Positions 10,904 to 23,991 are shown, counted from the first letter of the stretch. The stretch: DNA of 64,000 nucleotides from Pleurostoma richardsiae (GCA_030052745.1 JANBVO010000001.1:434001-498000), one strand, 5' to 3'. Program-made: numbers and translations. The notes: generated from the letters alone by a model not told the origin.

Positions 10904-13900
10904 ATGAGCCCAGGCCGGGACATCCTCCAGGCGGCGGCTGCGGGGGCCGGCGTCTGCCTGGTCGTCGGCCTCACCGTGCCCTCTGCCGTCAACGCCCTCA
11001 GGAGGCGGCGGGCGTACAAGAGCCGCGGGTACGACAGCGTCTCGGGCTTCTACGAGGACGAGGATGGCGAGGCCACCGAGAAGTCCACGCTCGACTACTC
11101 GGACGCCCGGCCCAGGGTCGCGGCGTGGCTCAGCGCCACCGTCGGTCTGGCTGCAGCTGTCGCCGCCGGCGTGCTGGCCAATCAGAGGGCGACCCTCAGC
11201 AGCGCGGCGGTGTCGGTCGTGCTGTCTCTGCTGTGTTCCTGGTCGGACGTCTTGGCATGGGTGAGTAATGAGGGGAGATGGTGGTGGTGTGTAGAGGTCA
11301 CATAAGCTGATGCGTGAATGATGTGTGTAGCTGCTCGTCTTTGTCCAGTGCTCATGCCTCCCCGGCAGGGGTCAGTACCGAGACAAGTACCGTCTCTCGC
11401 TCTACGGTGTTGCATCCTCGCTGGTGCTCGCCGCGTCTCTCATCTGCCGGAGCAGGCTGTCCGCCCTCGTGCACCGCTCTCATGACGCAAAGGAGCTGGG
11501 CCTCGGCCTCTGCTGGCTGCTCGAGGTCATCGCCGCCGTCTCCGCCGCCTTCGCCCTGGCTCTCATCCCCCGCCGGCCTGACGTCTTCCACAGGGGCAGC
11601 CTCGTCGACCAGCAGCACACCGTCTCGCTGCTGTCCAAGCTCTCCTTCTCGTGGAACCGCGTCATGTTCGACGTCTCCCGGGAGCGCCAGCTGGAGATGC
11701 GTGACCTCCCCCAGCTCGACGGCGTCACCCGCTCCAGCAACCTTCACGCGCGCTTCGTGTCCTCGTCCTCCTCGGGCGACGCGAAGGGTAGCGGGGCGCG
11801 GCTATGGTGGCGCCTGGTGAGGGCACACTACGTCCCGCTCCTGCAGCAGTGGTCGCTCGTCCTGCTGTCGTCGCTCCTGGCGCTGTTCCCGCAGTATGTC
11901 CTGTATAACTTCCTCGAGCGCCTGGAGACGCGGAGCGGCCCCTCGAGGGGCGACGCCTCGGCTGTGTGGGCGTGGGCGCTCGCGCTGTGCCTCGCGCTGG
12001 CGCTGCAGGTCGTGGTGTCTGGTGTGCTAGGCTGGTGGACGAACAGCCAGCTCGTCCTCCCCGTGCAGGGCATCTTGCAGTCGCTGGTCTTCAACAAGGC
12101 GCTGAACCAGCACGAGACGGCGGCGCCGGGCCAGAAGACGGAGGATGAAGGCAAAGATGACAAGGGAGCTTCTGAGCAGAAGCCCAAGGGCAAAGAGCAG
12201 GACAAGACTCGCCAGTCTGTCATCAACCACATGAAGCTTGATAGGTGAGTCGCCATAATTTTCTGGAAAGTGACAAGGTATCGGTCCGCTGACAGTGCGT
12301 AGCGGCCGCGTTACGATGTTCTGCAGCTTCAACTACTACTTTCCCCTGGCCGTTGTCAAGCTCGTCCTTGCCGGCGGCTTTCTCATCCGCCTGCTGGGCT
12401 GGAAGGCCGTCGTCGCTGGCCTCCTCTCGGCGGCTGCGGTCGTCCCCATTAGCTCCTGGATGTCCAAGAAGTACGGCAAGATTCAATTCGGCCTCATGAA
12501 GTACCGCGACGGCAAGGCCCACCTGCTCACCGAAGCCCTGCAGGGCATGCGGCAGATCAAGTACTCGGCGCTCGAGCAGCACTGGGAGGACAAGATCATG
12601 AAGAGCCGCAACGAGGAGCTGCGGCAGTACTGGAAGGTCTCGCTCATGATGTGCGCGGTCATCCTGATCGTCAACATGGGCCCGCTGCTGCTGGCCTGCG
12701 TAGCGCTGTCCGTCTACGCCCTGGCAGAGGGCTCTAACGTCAGGGCATCTGTAATATTCGCCTCCCTCGGCCTGTTCGATCAACTAGATGAAGTGACCGC
12801 ATTCCTCCCCATCCTGCAGGTATACATGACCGAAGCGTGGACCAGCTGCGTACGCCTGGAGAAGTACCTGAACCAGCCGGACAGGGCGCCCGTCGCCATT
12901 AAGGGAGAGTCTATACGCTTTGAGGACGCGACCGTCGCGTGGCCGAGGGTCGAAGAGACCGAGGAGGACGAGGCGGAGCCGCAGGATCCGCGCTCTATGC
13001 TCAAGGACGTCTCGCTAGAGTTCCCGGTGGACAAGCTGAGCGTCATTGCGGGCAAGACGGGAGCTGGGAAGAGTCTCCTGCTGGCGGCCATACTCGGCGA
13101 GGTGAAGCTCCTGTCAGGAACAGTGAGGGTACCGCACCCCCCGCCAGAAGACAGTCTTCAAGCTGAACAGATCCCGGGCCACGAATGGATCGTACCCTCC
13201 CTAACATCGTTCGTTTCCCAGACGCCGTGGATTGAGACTGGAACCGTAAGAGACAACATCATCTTTGGGCTGCCGTTCAACGAGGTGCGCTACCGCAAGG
13301 CCCTCAAGGCGTGTTCGCTGGAGAAGGACGTCGAGCTGCTTGTGGATGGCGACGAGACGGAGGTCGGACCCAAGGGCGTGACGCTGAGCGGCGGTCAGCG
13401 GTGGCGTGTTGCCCTTGCCCGTGCGTTGTACTCGAGGGCTGGTATCCTTATCCTGGATGACGTCCTGAGTGCTGTCGACGCCCATGTTGGTCGATGCGTC
13501 GTGGACGAAGCGCTTAGTGGGGAGCTGGCGAGAGGTCGTACCCGCATCCTGGCAACCCATCACGCAGAGATGTGTTTGTCGAAAGCGAGCTACCTGGTGC
13601 GCCTTCACGATGGCAAGGTCGAGAGCACGGAGACCCTGGATGGCTCCGATGATGAAGACGCTCGATCGGAAGCCGCGGAAAGCTCGCTCAAGGACTTCAG
13701 CGAGACTGCAACGACTGTTGATGCCCAAGAAAGTCAGACTTCGGATGAAACCATTGTTAACCCGGAAGGAAGCGAGACGAGCGGCAAGAAGATGGAAGAT
13801 GAGGAGAAGCGCGAGACCGGCCGCGTCAAGTGGAAGATCTATCAAGCGTACCTCAAGGCCAGCAACGCGCCGCTCCTCTGGACGCTTTCCATCGTCCTCA

Positions 13901-16031
13901 TCATCGGTTCCGGACTCGCAAATCTCGGTCGAGCGTGGAGTTTGAAGGAGCTCGCGGAGGGCAACTCGACCGCTGAGGAACCTACGTTCCACGCGTATAC
14001 ACGCGTGCACGAGACACAGCTGTACCTGCACAACCCGAAGATGCAGCTCCAGGCGACACAGCAGCATTCTCCGACCTTCTGGATCGCGGCGTCGGTGGTC
14101 TTCTACCTGCTGAACATTGGTCTGCTTGTTGGGCGCGACTTCACCATGGTCATCATCGGCCTGAAGGCGTCCAGGGCACTCTTCGAGCGGATGACGCATG
14201 CTATCCTTCGTGCACCGCTGAGATGGGTCGACACGGTGCCGGCGGGAAGGATCCTCAACCGCTTCACATCGGATACGTTCATGGTCGACCGTCGCCTACC
14301 GAGTGATCTCGGCGGCTTTCTTAGTACCTCCTTCTCTTTGCTCGTTGTCATCGGTGCAAGGTAAGAAACAGGGAGGATCCTCACACTTGACTTGAGCGGC
14401 TAATATTTCATCACAGTTTGTCCGTCTCTCCATATGTGATAATCTGTGGTGTGCTCCTGCTGCTACTCTACGCGCGTATTGCCTCAGAATACATCACTGT
14501 TGCGCGCGAGGTCAAGAGGCTCAACTCGATCTCCCACTCGCCGATCTACGACCAGTTCAGCTCTGTCCTGTCGGGGCTGTCAACCATCCGGGCCTTCAAC
14601 CGCACCAACTTCTACATGAACCGCATGTTTGACCTCATCGACAACAGCGCCAAGGCGAGCTGGGCCCTCAGCCTGTCTGGGAGATGGATGAACTTCCGTA
14701 TGGGGATGTTGGGAACCGTATTCGTGACCGCGGTGGCCGTCGCCGTGTCCGTGGGCAGCGTGGACGCCGCGCTCGCCGGCTTCAGCCTAACCTTTGCGCT
14801 GCGGTACACGGGGCGCCTCACGGCCCTGCTTCAGTCCATGACTTCTATCGAGCTGGACTTCAACGCTGCGGAGCGTGTGGTCGAGTACGCGGAGATCGAG
14901 ACGGAGCCCGAAGGCGGGGCAGACGCTCCGGCTGCGTGGCCTACGGAGGGCCGCATCGAGGTCGACAATGTCACCGTCGCGTACAAGGAGGACCTGCCAC
15001 CCGTACTGAAGGATCTCAACTTCACTGTGGCGCCTGGCGAGCGGATTGGCATTGTAGGCAGGACCGGCGCCGGCAAATCCACCCTGGCGGCAGTGCTGTT
15101 CCGGCTGCTGGAGCCGAGGGAGGGAGCCGTCCGCATCGACGGCATCGATATCGCGACCCTAAAGCTCAAGGACCTGCGCGGCAGGCTGGCCATCATTCCG
15201 CAGGACCCCTTTCTCTTTTCGGGTACGCTGCGGTCGAATCTTGACATGGAGGGTCTCAGGGACGACTACGATCTACAAGCAACGCTGCAGCGTGTGCATC
15301 TCGTCGAGCCGCAGTCTGCGGACCCGTCGCGCCCGTCGCAATACCCCGTCACGGCCGCTGCGGAGGTACCTATTGTGTCCACCTCCGAGGCTAACCCTCC
15401 GGCTGCGGCCGAAGACGCCACCACGGTCTCCGCCGTAGGAGACACCTTGAACAGCGCCTCCGCGCCCACGACAACTAGCAACACGGTTTCTGAAGCTGCG
15501 CCACAAGATGATACCGACAGCAGCGGCGGCGGCAGTAACAGCACTAATATCTTCAGCAACCTCTCCATGGAGATCAGCACCGGCGGCGCCAACCTCTCCC
15601 AGGGCCAGCGGCAGCTGGTCTGCCTGGCGCGCGCGCTCCTCGCGCGGCCCAAGATCGTGGTCCTCGACGAGGCGACCAGCGCGGTGGACCGCGGCACCGA
15701 CGCGGCGATCCAGGCGTCGCTGCGCGCCGAGTTCGCGGCCGCGGGCTGCACGGTGCTGGTCATCGCGCACCGGCTGTCGACGGTCGCGGACTTCGACAGG
15801 GTGCTGGTGCTGCGGGAGGGGCGGGTCGCGGAGATGGGCACGCCGGCGGAGCTGGTGAGGAGGGGGATCGAGAGGGAGAGGAAGGCGGCGGAGGTCGGGG
15901 AGGGAGAAGGGCGGGAGGCGGAGGGCGGAGGAGAGGAGGACGATGGGGTTGGGGCATTCTGGGAGCTGGTTAAGAAGAGCGCAGAGAGGGAGAAGTTGGT
16001 TGAGATGGTCCTCGGGAAGGAGGAGGTGTAG
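10904..16031 (+). CDS. ABCC (MRP)-type full ABC transporter
   Basis: Large membrane exporter of 1647 aa, of the Ybt1/Bpt1/Vmr1-like branch that moves conjugates or drugs at the vacuole or plasma membrane. Exons are 10904-11260, 11331-12244, 12303-14360 and 14417-16031. The order is an N-terminal TMD0-like hydrophobic region, TMD1, NBD1, TMD2, NBD2. NBD1 has Walker A GKTGAGKS near residue 673, signature LSGGQ near 784, and Walker B ILILDDVLSAVD. NBD2 has Walker A GRTGAGKST near 1324, signature LSQGQ near 1503, and Walker B VVLDEATSAVD. NBD1 has Asp, not Glu, after Walker B (LDDVLS), the degenerate site usual in ABCC proteins; NBD2 keeps the Glu. NBD2 also holds a low-complexity insert of about 65 residues before its signature. 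The alternative acceptor at 12295 would give an in-frame stop, so 12302 is used. The substrate is unknown. Confidence 0.94.
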
Positions 16032-16708
16032 GCTTTTTGTTTTCCTAATTTCTTTGTCCTCGTCCGCCTCTCGCGAGGCGTTTCCTTTCGTTTGGTCCTG
16101 CGAAAATGAAAAGTAAGATACTCTTGTACAAGGATAGAATGTTGCCTGTGTAGTGTAAGAATTCTCGGGACCGGAACAGCTTTACAGATAGAGAAAAGTC
16201 GGGTTATCTCTTTTGAGTCCATGTTCTCTTATGTGCTCTCTCTTCGCCGCGAGCTTCCTTGTTTTCACCTGCCTTCTTGGCTCGTCACGGCAGTAGGTGA
16301 GCTTCGATGAATCTCCGCCTCTCTCCTGCCTTGTATCATGGGCGTCTTCGAGGGCGTAGTAGAACAGCATTTTCCATCGGCGGAGATGAAGAAGGCCGCA
16401 TCTACGATGGACGGAACAACGCTCGACGGAAAAGGGGAGAAGTGTTTTTCAAGAGCATCAAGTTTGTACGGAAGCTATACTACAACAAAGCCAGGTAACC
16501 GGGCGGAGAAATAACGAGTGCCAGAGAGCCGACCAGCCTGACCAAACTAGCCTGACCAAACTAGCCCGAGCCGATCATCGTGAGACAGATAGCCTGAGCT
16601 AACCAGCTGGAGTTGACCAGCGTGAGGCAGGTAGCCTGAACCGGATAGCCTAGAGCCAACATAGGTAGAGGCTCGCAGTCGGACTCCTCCGGCATTCTGA
16701 AGAAATTA

Positions 16709-17030
16709 TGAGAAAGTGTCCATAACCGGGACATCAGAAGCAATGATCAAGACTCTCCCCAGAAAAGTGTCCACCGGCAGACAAACAAGCCGTGATCCTC
16801 GTATCACCTGAAGAGAATATCCAGCTCTGGACGATGTAGCCGTGACCCTAGAGCCACCAGTGAAACATGTCCTCAACACAGTCGCGGTTCTGATATTCCC
16901 GAGCATGATGTCCATCCATAGCTGGGATGAGCCAGGCGTGGGATCGATGCCGCCGTGGGAATGTCTGCAACCGAGCAACGAAGGTTGTGTGGATGGATTC
17001 AAGCAACCTCCCAGATGAAAATGTCCGCGG
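16709..17030. repeat. Degenerate ~50-bp tandem repeats
   Basis: A core like GAAAATGTCC recurs with TGTCC or its variants starting near 16716, 16767, 16817, 16867, 16908, 16961 and 17021. A G-rich CCGGGAC-like word often follows. Spacings are 51, 50, 50, 41, 53 and 60 bp. Copies are diverged. Confidence 0.45.
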
Positions 17031-17160
17031 CCGGGACAACGCAATCGTGATCGTGATCGTGAATTTAGTTGTACAATAAGCTCTCTTCCGTAGACGAAAG
17101 AGTCAACATTCATCGTCAGCATCCTGGATGGGTGTGCCCATCAACTCCTTTTTTTTCCCT

Positions 17161-17182
17161 TTTTTTTTTTTTTTTTTTTTTT
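17161..17182 (+). repeat. Poly-T tract
   Basis: 22 consecutive T, preceded by a T-rich stretch, about 55 bp beyond the stop codon of the minus-strand gene that ends at 17236. Confidence 0.9.
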
Positions 17183-17235
17183 GTGTGTTTTCTTTTTTTC
17201 CGGTCATCTTCGGTCACTTTCTCGCCATCCACCCC

Positions 17236-19943
17236 TCAAATTGTGTAATCATCGTCGGTCAGAGGACCGCGCGCCCGTGACTTGTTGTCGATATGAGTCC
17301 GCATGTCGTAGAACCAGCGCGTAACAATGTTGTTCTGTGGGAGTCTATGGAAGAGACTCTTGATCTTGAGGTGGAGCAGGTCGAGCCCCTCGATATCATC
17401 GGCGTCCAGGCGGCGCCGGAGGACATCACCGTCCTTCATCCAGCTGTAGCGGACGTACTCTAACGCGAAGATCTCCTGGTCGTACTGCATTCCAAGCAGT
17501 TCAAAATCTCGCTGGCGTCCGACTATGCTCTCCTGCGCGGCCACGTCTTCGACGGTGTCGAAGGGAGGAAGAATTGGGAGGTTCTCCCTGACAAGTCCGA
17601 TGGTGGGATCGGAGGCAAGAGACTCGTGCTGGTCCTGAATGGTGGGGCCAGTTGGGAGGCCTGGTCCTCCATGCGGTCCGCTGAGCGGGTGGACATTCGA
17701 GCTGAACTGGGAGTGGGCGGGATACTGTTGAAAGCCCGCGGGAGAGGGGGCACTATAGCCATGTGCAGGGACAGACTGTCCAGAATATCCCAGCGAGGCA
17801 CCAGGTGGAGGAACAGAGATCAGGGGAGTAGGGGCAGAATTCTTGTACCGAGGCGTTCTAGCGAGTTCGCTACCGGGGGCGTCTCCGCGAGGATAGTTGT
17901 GAGCCTCATTGTATCTGGGTTTCTTTGCGACGCCCGCATCTTGGGACCCGTTAGCTGAGTTGCCGGGGAACTTTCGACCACCTTCATACTGACCTTCAAT
18001 GACTCCACGGAAAGCCATGGTGGAGTGAGCCTCGGAGGTCTGAGCCGGGACATATGCATTGCCACCACCTTCGGCAAAACTTGTGACATTAGGTGAACCT
18101 GTATATGTGTCAGAATCTTATCCATACACAAGCTTGCCGTAAGGAGTTACTCACGCGAAATTGCCTGGTCGGTAGGCGCCTTGACGGAACCTTTCGCAGA
18201 TCTCTTATTAGACCCTTTGGCAGAAGCCTTAACGGAAGGCTTTTCAGACGATTTAACCGGAGCAGGTGTAGAGTGGCGGTCGTCACCAATGCTTCTCTTT
18301 CTCTTCCCATGTCTCTCAGAAGATGCACTCGGCGGTATGTAATCCTCATCGTCCGGATCATCGGCCTGCTCCAAGACTCGCTTCGGGAGGAACTCTTGGA
18401 CTTCGTCATCCGAGACGCTCACGATGCTGGCATTCTTCTCCGTCGTGCCGAAGTTCGTTCGAGCATTTTTTCCTTTGCGGCTGCGGGTACGAGCGGTCTT
18501 TTCCTTGCCGGTGACAGTCCAGTCAAACTGGATGTTCCCGGTAGGATGGACCCCGTCGACCGGCTCGCCTTTGGCCAGGCATTCCTTGCAGACGACCTTC
18601 GCGCAGCTCATACACTTCTGCATCACTCCGTCATTGCAATTGTTGCAAAAGTCGCATCTAGTCGTCTTCGCATCGACGGGCTGCCACTGCGTGTGATTGC
18701 CAAAGCCCGAAGGTGGAGGAGGTGAGGCCATAGGAGCTGGCGGCGCTCCGGCAGACAAGTTGGATGACTCTGGGTCTACTCCCGTGGTCATTAGTAAATG
18801 AAGCTGTGCCATATCAGTGGAGAAGGAATGACACTCACAAGTGACCGTGCTGTCAACGAAGGTAACATGTTTCGGTGTGAGCTTAGAGCTGGCCGCCTCT
18901 TCTTCGGCGGCCTGTTTAGCTGGATGCAAGGCAGGGTCAATCGACCCTGCAAGCTTTTGTCCCGACGTTGGTGACTTGCCAACCTGGTGCGCGGTAGCGA
19001 TAGCCGGTCGCTGCTTGCCAGCCGAGGCTCGGCCATCACCTGGGCTGCTACCCTTCTGATTGGAACCAACATTCTCTCCAGCCTGCTTCTCGATAGTCAC
19101 AACCGCTTGCTGCTTCTCCGTCGAGGTTCCGGCCTCGTTACTCTGCAGATTGGAAGCGACACGCTCTCCAGCGTAGCGCTCGATAGGGACAGTCAGTCGC
19201 TGCTGGCTACTCAAGTCTCCGAAGTGACCTGGGTTGTTAACCTGCTGATTGGAAGCGACATGCTCTCCAGTATAGTGTTCGGTAGGGATAGCGGGTTGCT
19301 GCTGGTTACCCAAATGTCCGAAGTAACCTGGGTTGTTACCCTGCTGATTGGAAGCAATATTCTCTCCATAGTGCTCGGCAGGGATAGCGGGCTGCTGCTG
19401 GCTACCAAACTCTCCAAAAAGACCTGGGTTGTTACCCTGCTGGTTGAAAGTGACAAGCTGTCCAGCATAGTGCTCCGCAGGGACAGCCGGTTGCTGCTGG
19501 CTACCCAAGTCTCCGACGTAACCTAGGTTGTTGGGGTCCTGGTTGAAAGTGACAATGTGTCCACCATAGTGCTCGGCGGCGACAGCGGGTTGATGCTGGT
19601 TACCTAAGTTTCCGAAGTAACCTGGGTTGTAACCGTGCTGGTTGAGAGTGGCAATGTGTCCAGCCTGGTGCTCGTTTGAGACGGCTGGGTGCTGCTGGTT
19701 ACTCCAGGTTCCAATTCCAGTGTTCGAGTTTCCAATCTCATTAGTCTCCTGAGTGGAAGGGACAATGAAACCTGCATGGCGCAATTCAGCTGTAGAGAAT
19801 TGATTTCCCGCGCCGACATCTGCGGCGCGATAGAGAATCTCGGGGTGCTGCTCCGAAGTGGTAGCGGCTCCAGTCTCACCCATGACGCTGGGAGCCGTGC
19901 GAGGACGGCCTCCCGAAGAGCCCGGGATCTGGCCGCTCTCCAT
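17236..19943 (-). CDS. Repeat-rich protein with a cysteine cluster, function unknown
   Basis: I do not recognise this 862-aa protein. Exons run 19943-18839, 18775-18155 and 18098-17236; introns have GTGAGT donors. Residues 81 to about 276 hold six tandem units of 33 aa with consensus like GNQQQPAVPAEHY-(8)-NQQ-NNPG-FG-L. A Cys-rich block at about 407-436 (CDFCNNC, CMSC, VCKEC) could bind zinc. It is followed by a basic, Ser/Lys-rich region with nuclear-signal-like KRKR and GSNKRSAKGS runs. The last 100 residues form a predicted helical, ordered domain (VGRQRDFELLGMQYDQEIF, ALEYVRYSWMKDGDV). The composition suggests a nuclear protein, perhaps chromatin-linked, but that is a guess. It is transcribed away from a 5.4-kb empty region. 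Confidence 0.8.
19116..19703 (-). repeat. Coding minisatellite, six ~99-bp units
   Basis: Six in-frame units of 32-33 codons inside the preceding gene. Units 3-5 are most alike (QQQPA(V/I)P(A/T)EHY, NQQxNNPGxFG); the last unit is the most diverged. Confidence 0.85.
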
Positions 19944-22118
19944 CTTAATGGAGTAGAAGCAGCGAGTTCGAGGATGGACGAGCGGATGGGAAACAGTCGA
20001 CAGAAAGATTCAAAGAAGTGGTTGCTCTGAGGAGAGGATTTGCGGATGGTGAGAGACAGGTCTACGGTGCCTCCTTTTGCAGCTGTACACTGCTAGGAGA
20101 AGAGTGGATGTGAGAGAAGGACAGGTAGGGAATGAAGGCTGGGAAAACGAGGCGGTAGAAATGGATGGTGCAAAGGTTTGCGGGTAGTGGAGAGGAAGGC
20201 GAAGTGGTTGTGATTTTGGTGGGTGAAAAAACCTCGAGGTGCTCGGGATGAGGCGCGTTTGTTGTCGCGGTTGAGGGCGCGTGGCTCCGAGTCTCTTTAG
20301 GGCTTTGCCCTCTTGCAGGGCTTTGCCCTTCTTCATCTCTTTCTTTGCTAGAAAGTCAGCTTCTCGCCGTCGAGATGTCGAGGTCGGCCCAGGGGCGGCG
20401 TGTCGTCGGGGGCGGGCTCAGGGGCTGGAGGTGGTCCCGGTCGGCGGAGGGTAATGTGCGGTTCGGGCCTTCATGCCGAGCGGCGAGCTCCGAATCTGAC
20501 GGTCACAAGGGAAAGGGGCGCCGGAAGGAGTAAGTCATCTGGGCCTTTGTGACTACTTTCAGTCTGGCCGAGTTTAAATGCCATAGGTCAAGGCAAATGA
20601 CATAGCTGTGATCAGACCTGTGTGACTGTGATAATTTGAGACGGCCGTTGAGGTTTTAGATTGGACACCAGCATGCGTTGAAACAGTTGCATGTCGTCAA
20701 AAGACGTGCATAATGCTGGCTGGCACAAGGTAGGCTGAAAGCTTTCTCTGTGGCAGCCGGCTTCGTATATGGATCGTAGAGAAGACCTGTCACTAGGAGA
20801 CATGACTAGGTCCATCATGATAGAAGTATCCAGGTCCGTCAAGTGACACGCTCGCATCATTGGCATTTGAACTCAGCATCTGACTCGAGAGCAGGTCTAA
20901 ACGAGCTGATTTCCAAATAATATCGAGCTCTTCCTCTGGATTCTTGCCTGAAGGGCAGAACGTACTGACGCTGGGGGCATTGTGTCCTTGTATATAAAGA
21001 GAAACACTTGAATATTGAGCCGGAACGCATGGTCGACTTCATATCAACACCACGTGCTAAGCATCTTGCCAGGCTTTGTTGGTCGAGCTTGTGCCTTGAT
21101 ATTCTGTAAGGTCAAGCTGGCCTATTGAATTATATCATCCGGGAGATGCCGTCCCGCTGATTTTATTGATGTAAAGTCTTCGGTATGTAGGCGACCAAGC
21201 CTGCTTTCTGTGGCAATGAAGAATAGCGTCCCTCTGAGAAGGCCCCCTCGCCTTGGTATTATGAGAAGGGCCTCACAGAATGACCGCATAGAAGCCAGGG
21301 GAGGCGCTTGCATGCCCTGGAGAAAACCCAAATATGGTTTTTACAAACGACATAATCTCTCTGTCGTGTGCTGACTGCAACGTCGAAATGAAGAGAAGCC
21401 GCGGCAGAATGTCGGCCGTTCGTTGCCCTCGACGTCTCTCACTGAGCTCACTGAGACATGAGGTTGATGTGACCGAGCCTCGTCAAGATGGCATATAAGG
21501 AAAAGAGTCCATTAATACGCAGGCCTCGAAGAGCTTCCGTCTAGATCCGGTGCATCTGCTGAAGGGAAGGAAAATGCTCTCCCCTGGCCCTTCGCACCCC
21601 ACCAGAGACAGGAGGATATCTTCTCGAGAACCTGGCGATCTTTGGCCGTCTCGCACTCGCGAGTAGGAGGGAGTCCCCTCCCCGTGATACGCAGCATCGG
21701 CAGAATGCCCTGTCCCCCGTGGATGCTAGGTTCGGGACGGCACGTCTCCCTATCTTCCGGAGACGGGAGTAGGCTTGGGCCGCGAGTGGGGAGTCCCGTT
21801 TATCTCTCCGCTTATCTCACATTGTAATCTCTCCGATGACTAGCCCTTGTCGAAAGACACCAGTGCTAGGAAGAGCAACAAAGGGCATCCATGTGCGCCT
21901 TTGCCGGCTGGTCCCTCTTCTTCAGGGTCCTATGCTTCTCCCATTGAGACATAGCGAGGCAGCGCTAGCAGATAGCTCGCTTCTTGTCCGCATCCGTCGC
22001 TTGACGTCGGGCGATGGAGTGCAGTGATAAGATGTCGGTGGTTGGGCCGGCAATGGAGTCAAGTCGGCGGAGTGGGGCGTCACGAAGGCGGTCAGAGACA
22101 GTGTCGCATTGTCTGCGA

Positions 22119-22249
22119 CCAATCATTTAAGCCCCCGCCTCCAGCCCTGCTGTCTGATTGGTCAATGGCAGCGTCTTTAATTAAACGCCCATCGCGTCTC
22201 GGCGCGTCTCACTGCGCGTCTTGACGCGCTTTATCGCGACGTCCCGCGT
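22119..22249. promoter_or_regulatory. CCAAT pair and CGCGT cluster
   Basis: CCAAT at 22119-22123 and its inverse ATTGG at 22157-22161. They are followed by five CGCGT/ACGCG words at 22193, 22203, 22215, 22224 and 22245. ACGCGT-type words are the core of MBF/MCB cell-cycle elements in fungi. Motifs are seen; the promoter role is inferred. Only a 12-codon ATG frame follows at once. Confidence 0.4.
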
Positions 22250-23975
22250 CGACGTCGTGTCTTTGACCTCCCGACTTCCGCCCGCTTCCGGGCACCCTCT
22301 TTTGTTTCGGCAATGGCGGCGGTGGCGGCCAGGAAAATAAGAAGCGAGTGAAGTACTCCGTACTCCGTAGTATCTATGGAAGAGTGAGCACCCAGGGTCA
22401 TTTGCTGGACGGGTGGCCACAGCTGCTGCCAATGCTTTTTGCAGTGCCGAATGACTTGCAGTCGAGACACCTTATCGTCGTGCAGGAGGAAACGGTCCTG
22501 CGGCCCACTCTCGCCCAGATCAGCAGGAGAACAGGAATGGGTGTGGGCGTGGGCGCCATGTGGTGTACGGGATATTTTCTGACTGGTCGTGAATGTGGGA
22601 GAGAGGGGAAAAGGGAGGGGTCGTCAGGGAGACATGACGACACTCAGAACGTGCAGGAACTCCCTTTCCCCTCCGGCTCTCACGATCATGCAAGGCGTTC
22701 GTTCTGAGGCTTCTGTTCACTTGCGCTCTGCTCCCTGCTCTCACGGAGGTTGCGCCGGGAAGGAGCTAAGAGAAGAGAGGAGAAACCCGCCTTCCCCCAC
22801 CCACATCTGGCTCTCCTTACCTCTTCTCTATGACAAAGGAAAAGTCGATGTGCACAAGGGAGCAGCGAGAACTACACTACTGACACAACTTATTTAATTA
22901 CTAGACAGCAAGGATTAGACCTATTAGTGTGGTCCTGACTGTCGGATGATCAGACAGAGTCTCGACTCTGGACACCCCGGACACCCTCTACGGTGTAGAA
23001 TATGTAATTCGCAGACGCAGGGTCAATCCTCCAATTCTCGTGGCTGTCAATGTCATGATCGGCCTCGGCGATGTCAGAATGTGAAGGTGCCATGGAAGAT
23101 ACCCAGCCGAAGCAGTCAGCTATGATGTTATGGATGATAAGCAGCCTGACAGTCTGGTCGGTCCGTAGGAAGAGGCCAGAGCGATCGAGATTGCGCCGGG
23201 AGGTAATCCTGGGTATGCTGGCTTCCCGCACGCCAGCAGGCGGCTAAAGGAGGGGAGCCCAAGTGGCTTGCGGATGATCTCACCGTCACACCTGTCCATC
23301 ACTGCCCCCCTCCATCGTCTATAATCGGGAGAACCCAGCCAGCCTAGCCAGGCCCAGGTGACCATGATAGGCCGGCCGTTGAGACAGATTGGAGGGCGGG
23401 GCGCGGGTTTGACACAACGTGATTGACATTTCACCAGGCTCTCGCTGTCTTAACAAGTGGCATATTCACCGGGCAGCCGCTTTCCGAACCAGCCGAAGTA
23501 CCTGGACAGTACATCATGACATCCACAGACCGCGCCACACACCGTACAGTGTAATCTATGGAAGGTGTTCGTGTCTTACAACCAACTTATGTCTGGTGGT
23601 GATTGACTGTCCACATGAGAGCGCCAAATGATGATCAGATCGTAGAGTAAGAAAGGGAGACTGGCCAGGAACGGCCTTGTTTAGCTCAGCCCTGACGGGC
23701 CGCCAGAGTTTTGACTAACTTAGAGGCAGAGACAGAGGGAAGAGGCCGAGCCTGAGCCAAGAGAAGGGGGGCAGCGAGAGGGATGGGAAGCGCCGTGTCC
23801 GGGCCAGACCGCTCCCACACGGACTGGTAGCGCTGGCTGGACTCGCATGCAGGTCAGATAGGGTCCGGATGTTGTACCTTGCCGGGCGGGCCAGCCCCAA
23901 AGGTACATGAAGCCGACGATGGAGTACTTGAAGGGTCGGCCAGATGACCGGCAGCCCCACTCAATGGTGTAAGGT

Positions 23976-23991
23976 AGGTACCTAGGTACCT
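23976..23991. repeat. Perfect 16-bp palindrome
   Basis: AGGTACCTAGGTACCT reads identically on both strands. It lies in the long gene-free region and could be a dimeric factor site or simply repeat-derived sequence. Confidence 0.7.

Larger units (their letters stand above)
16032..17235. other. Convergent intergenic region with degenerate repeats
   Basis: 3' flanks of two convergent genes. It contains a duplicated 14-bp unit (AGCCTGACCAAACT, about 16536-16563), a degenerate array of about 50-bp units and a T-tract, listed below. No gene seen. Confidence 0.55.

Noticed and set aside
16706-17122. Minus-strand 138-codon frame
   Set aside because: It lies in the degenerate repeat array and reads as low-quality repeat translation.
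22348-22707. Plus-strand 119-codon frame just after the CCAAT/CGCGT cluster
   Set aside because: No family resemblance; begins in the common intergenic word TACTCCGTACTCCGTA.
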